Positions 44,101 to 52,330 of a stretch of DNA of 64,000 nt are shown piece after piece (position 1 is the stretch's first letter; each line of letters begins with the position of its first letter). A program made the translations under genes and the position numbers. Under the pieces are notes generated by a model. That model was given only the letters and a program-made list of their open reading frames with translations. It was not told the DNA's origin and did not search any database. Source of the DNA: Flavobacterium petrolei (GTDB lineage: Bacteria > Bacteroidota > Bacteroidia > Flavobacteriales > Flavobacteriaceae); assembly GCF_003314435.2 (NCBI RefSeq), contig NZ_QNVY02000006.1, positions 62,001 through 126,000 of the forward strand, in the 5' to 3' direction.

Positions 44101-46527
44101 CAAGTTCCAGTTATTGTTTCCAATGGAGATAAAAATGTTAATACAGATGTAAATGTTTGTGGAGCGGCAATAGCTGTTTCTGCAACAGCGACAGATAATT
44201 GTACAGTTGGAGCGCCAGCAGGAGTTCGTAGTGATGCTTTGGCATTGAATGCAATTTATCCAGTTGGAACAACAACTATTAAATGGAATGTTTCAGATGC
44301 TAACAGCAATGCAGCAGTTGAAGTTATTCAAACAATAGTTGTAACGGACAATCAAGTTCCAGTTATTGTTTCCAATGGAGATAAAAACGTTAATACAGAT
44401 GTAAATGTTTGTGGAGCGGCAGTAGTTGTTTCTGCAACAGCGACAGATAATTGTACAGTTGTATCGCCAACTGGGTTAAGAAGTGACGGAGAATTACTTT
44501 CGGCAGTTTATCCGGTAGGGATCACAGCGATTACTTGGAATGTAAGTGATAGTAATGGAAATGACGCGGTAGCAATAATTCAAACAGTAACCGTGGTTGA
44601 TAATGAAGCTCCAGTTGTTGTTACTAAAAATATCACAGTTCAACTAGATGCTTTAGGGAATGCTACAATTGCTGCTGCTGACGTAAACGATGGTTCAATG
44701 GATGCTTGTGGAATAGATTTATTAGAATTAGACATAACTTCATTTACTTGCGCCAATATTGGTCTAAATACAGTAACATTAAAAGTTACGGACGTTAATG
44801 GAAATGTTACTTCAAAAACAGCAGTAATTACAGTTGAAGATAAGATTGCTCCAGTTGTAGTTACTAAAAACACTACGATTCAATTGAATGCTGCAGGAAC
44901 TGCTTCGATAGTTGTTGCAGATGTGAACAATGGTTCAACAGATAATTGCGGAATCAGTTTAGTAGAGTTGGATAAAATGGCATTCACATGTGCTAATGTT
45001 GGGGCAAACACAGTAACATTGAAAGTTACAGATAACAACGGAAATATCGCTACTCAAACAGCTATTATAACTGTTGAAGATAAGATTGCTCCAGTTGTAG
45101 TTACTAAAAACACTACGATTCAATTGAATGCTGCAGGAACTGCTTCGATAGTTGTTGCAGATGTGAACAATGGTTCAACAGATAATTGCGGAATTAGTTT
45201 AGTAGAGTTGGATAAAATGGCATTCACATGTGATAATGTTGGAGCAAACACAGTAACATTGAAAGTTACAGATAACAACGGAAATATCGCTACTCAAACA
45301 GCTATTATAATTGTTGAAGATAAGACTGCTCCAGTTGTAGTTACTAAAAACATTACGATTCAATTGAATGCTACAGGAACTGCTTCGGTAGTAGCTGCTG
45401 ATATCAATAATGGTTCAACGGATGCTTGTGGAATCAGCTTATTAGAATTAGATAAAAGTACATTTACTTGCGCTAATATTGGACTAAATACAGTAACATT
45501 AAAAGTTACTGATGTTAATGGAAATGTTACTTCAAAAACAGCAGTAGTTGCAGTTGAAGATAAAATGGCTCCAGTTGTAGTTGCTAAAAATAAGACTATT
45601 CAATTGAATGCAGCAGGAACAGCTTCGATAGTTGTTGCAGATGTAAACAATGGTTCAACAGATAATTGCGGAATCAGTTTAGTAGAGTTGGATAAAATGG
45701 CATTCACATGTGCTAATGTTGGAGCAAACACAGTAACATTGAAAGTTACAGATAATAACGGAAATGTTGCTACTCAAACAGCTGTTATAACTGTTGAAGA
45801 TAAAATTGCACCAGTGGTAATTACAAAAAACATCACTGTTCAACTTGATGCATCTTCAAATATATTGATAGCTGCTGCCGATGTAAATAATGGTTCAACT
45901 GATAATTGTGGAATCAGTTTATTAGAACTCAATAAAGCATTATTCAGTTGTGCCAATGTAGGTGAGAATGTCGTTACTCTAAAAGTAACAGATAATAGTG
46001 GAAATGTTACTACTAGAACAGCTATTGTAACAATTGTTAATAGTCAGCCTAATTTAATTAGAAAACATTTTGACGATGTTATTTTCTTTGATAATAGTTC
46101 TAAAGCCTTCGTTGCTTACAGTTGGTATAAAAATGGAGTTTTAGTATCTAGTCAAACAGCTCAATATTTTAAAGATAGTGGAGTTCTTAATGGCACCTAT
46201 TATGCTAAAGCTACAAAAATAGACGGAACTGTTGTTACAACATGTCCTTTGACGTTTTCTGCATCAATAGTAGATGAATATTTAAAGATTGCACCTAATC
46301 CGGTTAAGAGTAATGCAAGCTACCAAATCCTTACTAATGTAGATTCAGTTAAGTTGCAAAATGCTCGTATTACAGTTTTTAATATACTGGGAGTACTAGT
46401 GAACGATAAAATAGTTGATGGCATAACAACGGATATGATTGCGCCAAATACGGAAGGGATTTATGTGGTAAGAATGACCTTAACAAATGGCAAATACTTT
46501 ACAAAAAACCTTTTGGTTAAAAATTAG
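41122..46527 (+). CDS. Giant T9SS-exported surface protein with NHL-like propeller, HYR-type repeats and an inserted GATase-like domain
   Basis: 1801 residues from the ATG at 41122 (MKKNYFLLIMAFYCLFSV, signal peptide ending near residue 25). Approximate order: propeller-like region 86-335 (GIAGDADGNTYVVSSDGTG, DVKIDANGNVYVSFY); Ig-like BIG2 module 366-446; one HYR-like module 448-527; a HYR module at 531-823 split by a ~210-residue GATase/ThuA-like segment (568-779, starting NVLLIWDEINSN); four 84-residue modules (TDNQVPVIVSNGDKNVNTD); six ~80-residue modules (DKIAPVVVTKNTTIQLNAAG); an Ig-like linker; and a C-terminal T9SS type A sorting domain (KIAPNPVKSN to GKYFTKNLLVKN). It is probably a surface-anchored adhesin or extracellular binding protein. 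It is followed by an outer-membrane protein gene. Confidence 0.92.
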   Translation: MKKNYFLLIMAFYCLFSVTQKSYGQLSFDSTPVTTATVGAPYTYSSFASDGTSNGPAMTCSTKPAWMSFAATGSTSMQTFGPTISAPGGIAGDADGNTYVVSSDGTGRFIYKIAPDGTTNTSWADADNGLIYGMNVDGGYLYVSYYYNDVTGTSCIKKISLADPGAGQTLVYALNTTSGLLSLVFRGGYIYCAAYNQGQILKIDPVTATATEYVSVPNPWGLGFDTSGKLFIASFGSGTISTYDGATLSVVKSGLASPTDVKIDANGNVYVSFYSNGGIIKYNAGLTTEIILVPTDGINQILGMNLTPTGSLVFGIYNQNKCARLGTGAVISGTPALSDIGTHNVTIRATSATETVDQSFVVTVQGPPTLSGFPDLNGAVGTNLTLTDPTSNSAGAFTYTSSNPSTATISGNTVTPVAAGTTTITATQAASGNYTQGTITSVLTVTTCATPVAITKDIIVQLDAAGNATIVASDVDNGSTYACGIASMSLDKTTFSCTDVGVNTVILKVTDVNGNVANQSATVTVEDKIAPIFTSIPEINVNTDLNTCGVVVTYTKPLVNDNCAGNSNVLLIWDEINSNTTSLQNALIAAGNTVTLSATSETAYNGTNPALTGFDAVVHLNGTTFGTAMPIGGQNAILDFVLNQGKTYVTDEWSAYEADDAGTMAAMKEIIVLQRNSGFTASTTYTQVSSQASHPILAGVPTSFNLPVADGNIGFARVYSSNQPIVLMTSSQGDAVAVREFSNGGKAIGFQNAGNYDGSTVLSDVNIQKLYSNAVSYGAIVQLTQTAGLVSGSLFPVGTTTNTFTATDGSGNMSTTSFDVVVTDNQLPIIASNGDINVNTDLDTCGATVVVSATATDNCTVGLPTGVRSDGLSLDALYPVGTTTIKWNVSDANSNAAVEVIQTVVVTDNQVPVIVSNGDKNVNTDVNVCGAAVVVSATATDNCTVGAPAGVRSDALALNAIYPVGTTTIKWNVSDANSNAAVEVIQTVVVTDNQVPVIVSNGDKNVNTDVNVCGAAIAVSATATDNCTVGAPAGVRSDALALNAIYPVGTTTIKWNVSDANSNAAVEVIQTIVVTDNQVPVIVSNGDKNVNTDVNVCGAAVVVSATATDNCTVVSPTGLRSDGELLSAVYPVGITAITWNVSDSNGNDAVAIIQTVTVVDNEAPVVVTKNITVQLDALGNATIAAADVNDGSMDACGIDLLELDITSFTCANIGLNTVTLKVTDVNGNVTSKTAVITVEDKIAPVVVTKNTTIQLNAAGTASIVVADVNNGSTDNCGISLVELDKMAFTCANVGANTVTLKVTDNNGNIATQTAIITVEDKIAPVVVTKNTTIQLNAAGTASIVVADVNNGSTDNCGISLVELDKMAFTCDNVGANTVTLKVTDNNGNIATQTAIIIVEDKTAPVVVTKNITIQLNATGTASVVAADINNGSTDACGISLLELDKSTFTCANIGLNTVTLKVTDVNGNVTSKTAVVAVEDKMAPVVVAKNKTIQLNAAGTASIVVADVNNGSTDNCGISLVELDKMAFTCANVGANTVTLKVTDNNGNVATQTAVITVEDKIAPVVITKNITVQLDASSNILIAAADVNNGSTDNCGISLLELNKALFSCANVGENVVTLKVTDNSGNVTTRTAIVTIVNSQPNLIRKHFDDVIFFDNSSKAFVAYSWYKNGVLVSSQTAQYFKDSGVLNGTYYAKATKIDGTVVTTCPLTFSASIVDEYLKIAPNPVKSNASYQILTNVDSVKLQNARITVFNILGVLVNDKIVDGITTDMIAPNTEGIYVVRMTLTNGKYFTKNLLVKN
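43590..44595 (+). repeat. Four 252-bp coding repeats (84-residue HYR-type modules)
   Basis: The phrase AACGGATAATCAAGTTCCAG recurs at an exact 252-base period from about 43839. The second and third units are nearly identical; the first and fourth have diverged at their edges. The repeats lie inside the surface-protein gene. Confidence 0.9.
44596..46035 (+). repeat. Six ~240-bp coding repeats (80-residue modules)
   Basis: GTTGAAGATAAGATTGCTCC-like starts recur at an exact 240-base period at 44833, 45073, 45313, 45553 and 45793, preceded by a first unit at 44596. Units at 44833 and 45073 are identical over long stretches, pointing to recent duplication or gene conversion. Confidence 0.92.
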
Positions 46528-46608
46528 AAATCAAATTATTAAGAGTATGAAATCCTCGTTTATTAGAGACGAGGATGGATTACTCAAATGCAATAAAAAC
46601 AAATAAAT

Positions 46609-47439
46609 ATGAAATTTGATGTTAAATATATAGTAGGATTTGCACTAATTTTATTCTCTCAAGGAATTAAAGCGCAGTTTTATGTAGGCGTACAAACAGG
46701 AATAGGGAATATTCAAAGTGATGTAAAAGGGGTGAGGTCAGCCACTGATATTGGCGGAGCATTAAAGGCAGGTTACATATACTCATTGACGGATCACATA
46801 GGTATCGGGTCTGGAGTTGAGTTTGCCCAATATAAGCAAAAGGTGTTTTTAGAACAACCCTCAGCAACGCTGACTAATTTTGAGGTTGATCAAACTGGCT
46901 CGGCATTTTCTTATAGTGTGACTACAGGAAATTATAAAGAATCTCAAACCTTGCAGGCTATTCAGATTCCGCTTTTTGTGCAGTATAAAAAGAATATTAA
47001 CAAAGGAATTGATTTCAATTTTAGGGCTGGTGTTAAATACTTCTTACCTGTAAATTACAAAATTGAGTGTTCAGCGTCATCTGTAAATGGGATTGCTTAC
47101 TACCCGGATGTTAATTTATACATTGATAATTTGCCAGAATATGGTTTTGGGAATCAAACCAATTACGCTGCATCAGGCGAGTACAACACAAAAGGTATTT
47201 TGATGAGTACGTTTGAGCTAGGGTTTACTTTTAAAACTGGAGAAAAGAACGCTTTGTATGCCGCTATGTTTCTTGACAGCGGTTATGGAACAATCCTTGA
47301 TCAAAAACAAAACGAGTCTTATTTAAGCTATAATCCAACATCAAGTACTGACAGAAAAGCAAACGGCTTGTATAGTACCGACAAAGACGCGACTATCAAA
47401 CCGGTTGCATTCGGATTAACAGTAGGATTGAATTTTTAA
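46609..47439 (+). CDS. Outer-membrane beta-barrel protein (porin-like, PorT-type fold)
   Basis: 276 residues. A signal peptide (MKFDVKYIVGFALILFSQGIKAQ) precedes a series of amphipathic strands: FYVGVQTGIGNIQSD, ALKAGYIYSLTDHIGIGSGVEFAQYKQ, FELGFTFKTGEKNALYAAMF and a final GLTVGLNF ending in Phe. It starts 81 bases after the surface-protein gene without an intervening terminator. The pair may form a unit in which the barrel helps anchor or display the adhesin, but that is inference. Confidence 0.82.
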   Translation: MKFDVKYIVGFALILFSQGIKAQFYVGVQTGIGNIQSDVKGVRSATDIGGALKAGYIYSLTDHIGIGSGVEFAQYKQKVFLEQPSATLTNFEVDQTGSAFSYSVTTGNYKESQTLQAIQIPLFVQYKKNINKGIDFNFRAGVKYFLPVNYKIECSASSVNGIAYYPDVNLYIDNLPEYGFGNQTNYAASGEYNTKGILMSTFELGFTFKTGEKNALYAAMFLDSGYGTILDQKQNESYLSYNPTSSTDRKANGLYSTDKDATIKPVAFGLTVGLNF

Positions 47440-47784
47440 TAAATTTCGTTATGGTTTAAGATTTAGATGCTATAGTAGACCAAGCAGTAAAAAAAAACAC
47501 AAATGAACGAAGGGTTTTTTGCTCTGATTTCAAAAGTATTTTAATTTAAAAATAATCAAAGGCTTTCTTTTTTATAAAGGCGGCCTTTTTTTGTTTCTCT
47601 TATGATTCAAGTCGACAATAAAGAGAAAGTAAAACAGTAGGTCGAATATTTATGAATTACCTCTAAATCCTTTAATGTTGAAAATGCTATTTTATTTTTT
47701 CGGAATTTATAGTACAAGATTTGTTGTAATTCATTTTTGAGTTGTTTTTTGTAGATTTCACTTAATAACAGAAATTAATGTCCA
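47440..47784. other. Intergenic region before hpt
   Basis: About 345 bases. It contains a weak terminator-like hairpin (AAAGGC at 47558-47563 with GCCTTT at 47583-47588, followed by T7). No ORF with protein character or RNA gene was seen. Confidence 0.4.
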
Positions 47785-47819
47785 TTTGTCAATTCACAAA
47801 TCCGAATTCTGTATCTTTG
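47785..47819 (+). promoter_or_regulatory. Probable promoter of hpt-adk
   Basis: TTTG (47785-47788) and TATCTTTG (47812-47819) separated by 23 bases. The -7 box is an exact match; the spacer is longer than the usual 19-20. The start codon lies 25 bases after the -7 box. Confidence 0.55.
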
Positions 47820-47843
47820 CGCATTATTTTAAATACGAAAATA

Positions 47844-48374
47844 ATGATACAACTTCACGATAAACAATTTGTTCCGTTTATTTCTGCCAAAGAAATAGAA
47901 TTTGCCTTAACAAAAATGGTAGCTCAGATCGAAGACGATTTTGCGGATGAAACTCCAGTATTTGTTGGTGTTTTGAACGGTGCTTTTATGGTAGTTTCTG
48001 ATTTTATGAAGCTTTACAAAAAACCGTGCGAAGTGTCTTTTATCAAAATGGCTTCTTACGAAGGGATTTCTTCAACAAATGAAGTGAAACAATTAATAGG
48101 ATTGAACCAGGATTTAACGGGACGCACTGTCGTTATAATTGAAGATATTGTTGATACTGGAAATACTTTGGTGGAATTAAAACAGTTATTCAAGCAACAA
48201 AATGTAAAACATTTTAAAATTGCAACACTTTTTTTCAAACCGGAAGCGTATACAAAAGATATCAAAATAGATTATATTGGAATTAGAATTCCAAATAAAT
48301 TTATCGTTGGTTATGGATTAGACTACAATGGATTAGGGAGAAATTTACCCGAAGTATATAAACTAAAAGAATAA
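47844..48374 (+). CDS. hpt: Hypoxanthine phosphoribosyltransferase
   Basis: 176 residues from the ATG at 47844; the longer open frame would run through the promoter. The PRPP-binding motif VVIIEDIVDTGNTL and the substrate-side FVGVLNGAFMVVSDFMKL are characteristic, and FIVGYGLDYNGLGRNLPEVYKL is the usual C-terminus. It salvages hypoxanthine (and guanine) to nucleotides. adk follows after 12 bases. Confidence 0.95.
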   Translation: MIQLHDKQFVPFISAKEIEFALTKMVAQIEDDFADETPVFVGVLNGAFMVVSDFMKLYKKPCEVSFIKMASYEGISSTNEVKQLIGLNQDLTGRTVVIIEDIVDTGNTLVELKQLFKQQNVKHFKIATLFFKPEAYTKDIKIDYIGIRIPNKFIVGYGLDYNGLGRNLPEVYKLKE

Positions 48375-48386
48375 CTACACAACAAC

Positions 48387-48959
48387 ATGACTAACATTGT
48401 TTTATTTGGAAAACCAGGAGCTGGTAAAGGAACTCAAGCAGAATTTTTGAAAGAAAAATACAAATTAACGCATATTTCCACAGGTGATGTATTTCGTTTT
48501 AATCTAAAAAACGATACAGACCTTGGCAAACAAGCAAGAGTATATATGGATGCCGGCGATTTAGTGCCGGATGAATTGACTACAAAAATGCTGATTGATG
48601 AGGTAAATAAACATCCGGATACAAACGGAATTTTGTTTGACGGATATCCAAGAACAATCTCGCAAGCCGAAGCTTTAGATGCATTTCTTACTTCAATTGG
48701 TTCAAATGTTGCTGCAACAATTGCGCTTGAAGCCGATGATGAGATTTTAGTGCAACGATTATTAGAAAGAGGAAAAACAAGTGGTAGAATTGATGATCAA
48801 GATGAAGAAAAAATCAGAAATCGCTACCAAGAATACAATGAGAAAACTGCGCCTTTGATGAATTATTACGAGGAGCAAGGAAAGTTTCATTCCGTAAATG
48901 GAATTGGTTCCATTGCAGAAATTACAGAAAGAGTAAGTAACGTGATTGATAATTTATAG
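48387..48959 (+). CDS. adk: Adenylate kinase
   Basis: 190 residues. P-loop GKPGAGKGTQAEFL at residues 7-20, STGDVFR AMP site, FDGYPRTISQAEALD, and a short LID (ERGKTSGRIDDQDEEKIRNR) without the zinc-binding or long lid of larger forms. It interconverts ATP + AMP with 2 ADP. Co-transcribed with hpt. Confidence 0.96.
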   Translation: MTNIVLFGKPGAGKGTQAEFLKEKYKLTHISTGDVFRFNLKNDTDLGKQARVYMDAGDLVPDELTTKMLIDEVNKHPDTNGILFDGYPRTISQAEALDAFLTSIGSNVAATIALEADDEILVQRLLERGKTSGRIDDQDEEKIRNRYQEYNEKTAPLMNYYEEQGKFHSVNGIGSIAEITERVSNVIDNL

Positions 48960-49043
48960 GAGCAATTCCAGCTGTACGTTACAAATCCTCGACAAAAACA
49001 ACATTTTTTTTTACCTCCGGGCTTTTCACCACCATCTGGGCTA
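48958..49043 (-). repeat. Palindromic intergenic element (type A), copy 2
   Basis: On the minus strand it starts TAGCCCAGATGG, continues AAAAGCCCGGAGG and ends CAGCTGGAATTGCTCCT. This is the same order of boxes as the copy at 29456-29595, with a shorter middle and no central hairpin of note. It touches the adk stop codon. Confidence 0.68.
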
Positions 49044-49120
49044 TACTATTACGCATACAAAAAACCGATTTCAAAGAATTAGAAATCACATTTTAAGATA
49101 TAAACGAATCAATTAAGAAA

Positions 49121-50395
49121 TTGGAAATAGTAATAATATTTTTTCTGATACTGCTAAATGGGGTTTTCTCGATGTCGGAAATTGCATTGATTTCAGCACG
49201 AAAAAATAGACTAGAAACCGCAGCGAAAAAAGGAAATAAAAGTGCCAAAATTGCTTTGGATTTGGCAAATTCGCCCAATAAGTTTTTATCAACCGTGCAA
49301 ATAGGAATTACCTTGATAGGAATTCTTACCGGTATTTATAGTGGAGACAAAATAACAAAAGATGTTGAAACTTTTATAAAAGGATTTGAAACTTTGGTAC
49401 CTTACGCGCATCCTGTTGCTGTAGGTTTAGTAGTTGTTACTTTGACTTTTTTCTCTCTTGTTTTAGGGGAATTATTACCAAAAAGAATTGGACTAAACCA
49501 TCCTGAAGCAATCGCAAAAGCAGTGGCTCTTCCGATGAAAATAGTTTCAATAGTTACTGCGCCATTTATTTGGTTGTTAACACATTCTACTGATTTTTTA
49601 CTGGATGTTTTACAGATAAAACCAACCGCTGACGGGAAAGTAACCGAAGAGGAAATAAAGGCAATTATCAAAGAAGGAACTGAAGGCGGTGAAGTTCAGG
49701 AAATAGAACAAGATATTGTAGAGCGCGTTTTCCACATTGGAGACAGAAAAATAAATTCATTGATGACACACAGGAAGTCAGTGGTTTTTTTACCTTTGCA
49801 TTCTGATAAAGAACAAGTTAGGGAGTTTATGCTCAAAGAATTACATTCTATTTATCCGGTTTACGGTGAAAATTATGATGATATCGTTGGGGTTGTAAAC
49901 CTGAAAAATATTTTTGCTCATTTTGAAAATGAAAATTTCAATTTATCTTCAATAATGACTGAAGCTCCTTTCATGATGGAGCAAACTACGGCTTATATCG
50001 CTTTAGAGAATTTTAAAAAGTCAGGGATACATTACGCTTTTGTATCGGATGAATATGGTGTTTTTCAGGGAGTTATTACACTGAATGATATTCTTGAAGC
50101 TCTGGTAGGTGATGCTTCTGATTTTTATAAAGATGATTTTCAGTTGATAGAAAGAGAAGATGGAACATGGCTGGTTGACGGACATTATTCATTACATGAT
50201 TTCTTGACCTACTTTGAATTAGATGAATTAATCAATGATTATGAAGTAACAACAGTAAGCGGATTAATAATGACTGAACTCTCTCATATTCCAAAACAAG
50301 GGGAGAAATTAGTCTGGCAAAAATTTGAGCTAGAAGTTATCGATATGGATGGCGTGAAGATTGATAAAGTGATGGTGAAGGCGATTAAATTATAA
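49121..50395 (+). CDS. CNNM/CorC-type membrane protein with CBS domains (hemolysin family), TTG start
   Basis: 424 residues. An N-terminal DUF21 membrane domain (EIVIIFFLILLNGVFSMSEIALISARKNRLE; FLSTVQIGITLIGILTGIYSG) is followed by tandem CBS domains (LMTHRKSVVFLPL; HYAFVSDEYGVFQGVITLNDILEALVGD) and a CorC/HlyC C-terminal domain. Members are linked to magnesium or other cation export. The start is TTG at 49121; the next ATG would delete half of the first membrane helix. Confidence 0.9.
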   Translation: MEIVIIFFLILLNGVFSMSEIALISARKNRLETAAKKGNKSAKIALDLANSPNKFLSTVQIGITLIGILTGIYSGDKITKDVETFIKGFETLVPYAHPVAVGLVVVTLTFFSLVLGELLPKRIGLNHPEAIAKAVALPMKIVSIVTAPFIWLLTHSTDFLLDVLQIKPTADGKVTEEEIKAIIKEGTEGGEVQEIEQDIVERVFHIGDRKINSLMTHRKSVVFLPLHSDKEQVREFMLKELHSIYPVYGENYDDIVGVVNLKNIFAHFENENFNLSSIMTEAPFMMEQTTAYIALENFKKSGIHYAFVSDEYGVFQGVITLNDILEALVGDASDFYKDDFQLIEREDGTWLVDGHYSLHDFLTYFELDELINDYEVTTVSGLIMTELSHIPKQGEKLVWQKFELEVIDMDGVKIDKVMVKAIKL

Positions 50396-50460
50396 AAATA
50401 GATGTACGTTGGAAGTTTGAAAGTATTCAAGCTGAAAGTTGAAATCTGAAATTAAAAAAA

Positions 50461-51462
50461 ATGACAGAAGGGAATTTTGTAGATTATGTTAAAATATATG
50501 TTTCATCCGGTAAAGGTGGAAAAGGATCTACGCACTTGCACAGAGAAAAATTTATTGAAAAAGGTGGACCTGATGGTGGTGATGGAGGTCGTGGAGGACA
50601 TGTATATTTAGTTGGGAATAAAGGTCTTTGGACATTATTTCACTTGAAATTCGCCAGACATATCAAAGCAGGAAATGGCGGTGATGGTAGTGGTGACAGA
50701 AGTACAGGTGCTGATGGTGATGATAAATTCATCGAAGTGCCATTAGGAACCGTTGTAAAAGACAAAGAAACAGGAGAAATATTATTTGAAATTACCGATG
50801 ATGGTGAAAAACAAATTCTTTCTCGCGGTGGAAAAGGTGGTTTAGGTAATTGGCATTTTAGAAGCTCAACGAATCAAACGCCAAGATATTCTCAACCGGG
50901 ATTGCCTGGAGCAGAAAAGGATGTAATTCTAGAATTAAAAGTATTGGCTGATGTAGGTTTGGTAGGTTTTCCTAACGCAGGAAAATCAACACTATTATCG
51001 GTTTTAACATCTGCCAAACCAAAAATTGCTGATTATCCGTTTACAACTTTAAAACCAAATCTTGGAATTGTAGCTTACAGAGATTTTCAATCTTTTGTAA
51101 TTGCTGATATTCCTGGAATTATTGAAGGTGCTGCCGAAGGGAAAGGTCTTGGACATTATTTCTTGCGTCACATTGAACGTAATTCGACTTTATTATTTTT
51201 AGTTCCAGTTGATACTCCGGATATCAAAGCGGAATACGATATTTTGGTAAACGAATTGACGAAATACAATCCTGAAATGCTGGACAAAGAACGTTTGTTG
51301 GTGATTTCAAAATGTGATATGCTTGATGATGAGTTAAAAGCAGAATTGAAAACCGAACTAGATGTAGCTTTTAAGGATGTTCCTTATATGTTTATTTCTT
51401 CTGTAGCTCAACAAGGTTTAACAGAGTTGAAAGATAAATTATGGAAAATGTTGAATGACTAA
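50461..51462 (+). CDS. obgE: GTPase Obg
   Basis: 333 residues. The glycine-rich Obg domain ([28 protein letters not shown]) occupies residues 1-155. The G domain has G1 [12 protein letters not shown]3 [16 protein letters not shown] and a SKCDMLDD G4 motif. It takes part in 50S ribosome assembly and stress control. It sits alone, with a terminator directly downstream. Confidence 0.97.
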   Translation: MTEGNFVDYVKIYVSSGKGGKGSTHLHREKFIEKGGPDGGDGGRGGHVYLVGNKGLWTLFHLKFARHIKAGNGGDGSGDRSTGADGDDKFIEVPLGTVVKDKETGEILFEITDDGEKQILSRGGKGGLGNWHFRSSTNQTPRYSQPGLPGAEKDVILELKVLADVGLVGFPNAGKSTLLSVLTSAKPKIADYPFTTLKPNLGIVAYRDFQSFVIADIPGIIEGAAEGKGLGHYFLRHIERNSTLLFLVPVDTPDIKAEYDILVNELTKYNPEMLDKERLLVISKCDMLDDELKAELKTELDVAFKDVPYMFISSVAQQGLTELKDKLWKMLND

Positions 51463-51486
51463 TTCTTGATTTTATTTACATAATTT

Positions 51487-51521
51487 AAACCGTCTCGTAT
51501 ACAATGCGAGACGGTTTTTTT
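51487..51521 (+). terminator. Terminator after obgE
   Basis: AAACCGTCTCG (51487-51497) / CGAGACGGTTT (51507-51517), loop TATACAATG, then a T-run. Perfect 11-bp stem. Confidence 0.93.
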
Positions 51522-51588
51522 GTAAAAAATAGTTAAACCTTTCACATACTTGGAGAGTTACAATTATAAATTTCGCTATTTTTGAAGA

Positions 51589-52287
51589 ATGAAACATATT
51601 TTTTATTTATTTGTATTTCTACCAATTATGATATGGGGTCAATCTGATTTTGATAAAGCAGAAAAACTATATAGGGCGAATAAAATGGATCAAGCCGAGT
51701 TGGTTTTTGATTCTGTTTTAAGATCCAATCCATCGGATTTAAAAACGATTGAGTATTTGGGAGATATTGCAGGTCACGGTAAATCTTGGGATAAAGCGAT
51801 TGGATATTATAAGAAACTCAAGCAACTAAAACCTTCAGAGGCTAATTATCATTATAAATATGGCGGAGCTTTAGGGATGAAAGCCAAAGAATCAAATAAA
51901 TTCAAGGCGCTTGGAATGATAGATGAAGTGAAAGCTTCTTTTGAAAAAGCGATTAGTTTGAACCCAAAACACATTGAATCACGATGGGCTTTGATAGAAA
52001 TATACATTCAATTACCCGGAATTGTTGGCGGAAGCGAATCTAAAGCTATAAAATATTCCAATGAATTATTGCGTCTGTCACTAGTTGATGGTTATTTGTC
52101 AAGAGGTCATATTGACGAATATTTTAAAAGATATGCAGCTGCAGAACAACAATATAAAAAAGCTATTCTTGTAGGAGGTTCCAAAACAAGTTACCAAAAG
52201 TTAGCCAGCTTGTACAAGAACAAAATGCGTGATCCTGAAAAGGCAAAAATAATACTAGAAACGTATAATAAAAAAAATCAGGATTGA
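51589..52287 (+). CDS. Exported tetratricopeptide-repeat protein
   Basis: 232 residues. A signal peptide (MKHIFYLFVFLPIMIWGQ) precedes TPR units: AEKLYRANKMDQAELVFDSVLRSNPSDLKTIEYLGDI, WDKAIGYYKKLKQLKPSEANYHYKYGGAL and later AEQQYKKAILVGGSKTSYQKLASLY. It probably mediates protein contacts in the periplasm. A TATTTTTG box lies immediately upstream (51577-51584), with a TTG 24 bases before it. Confidence 0.88.
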   Translation: MKHIFYLFVFLPIMIWGQSDFDKAEKLYRANKMDQAELVFDSVLRSNPSDLKTIEYLGDIAGHGKSWDKAIGYYKKLKQLKPSEANYHYKYGGALGMKAKESNKFKALGMIDEVKASFEKAISLNPKHIESRWALIEIYIQLPGIVGGSESKAIKYSNELLRLSLVDGYLSRGHIDEYFKRYAAAEQQYKKAILVGGSKTSYQKLASLYKNKMRDPEKAKIILETYNKKNQD

Positions 52288-52330
52288 TTATAATTGCTCC
52301 TGAATCCAAAATCTATAAACCAAAATTAGA

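Noticed and set aside
44833-45312. Identical 240-bp units as an assembly error
   Set aside because: Units differ at scattered positions and continue in frame on both sides; genuine repeats are more likely, though long reads would settle the count.
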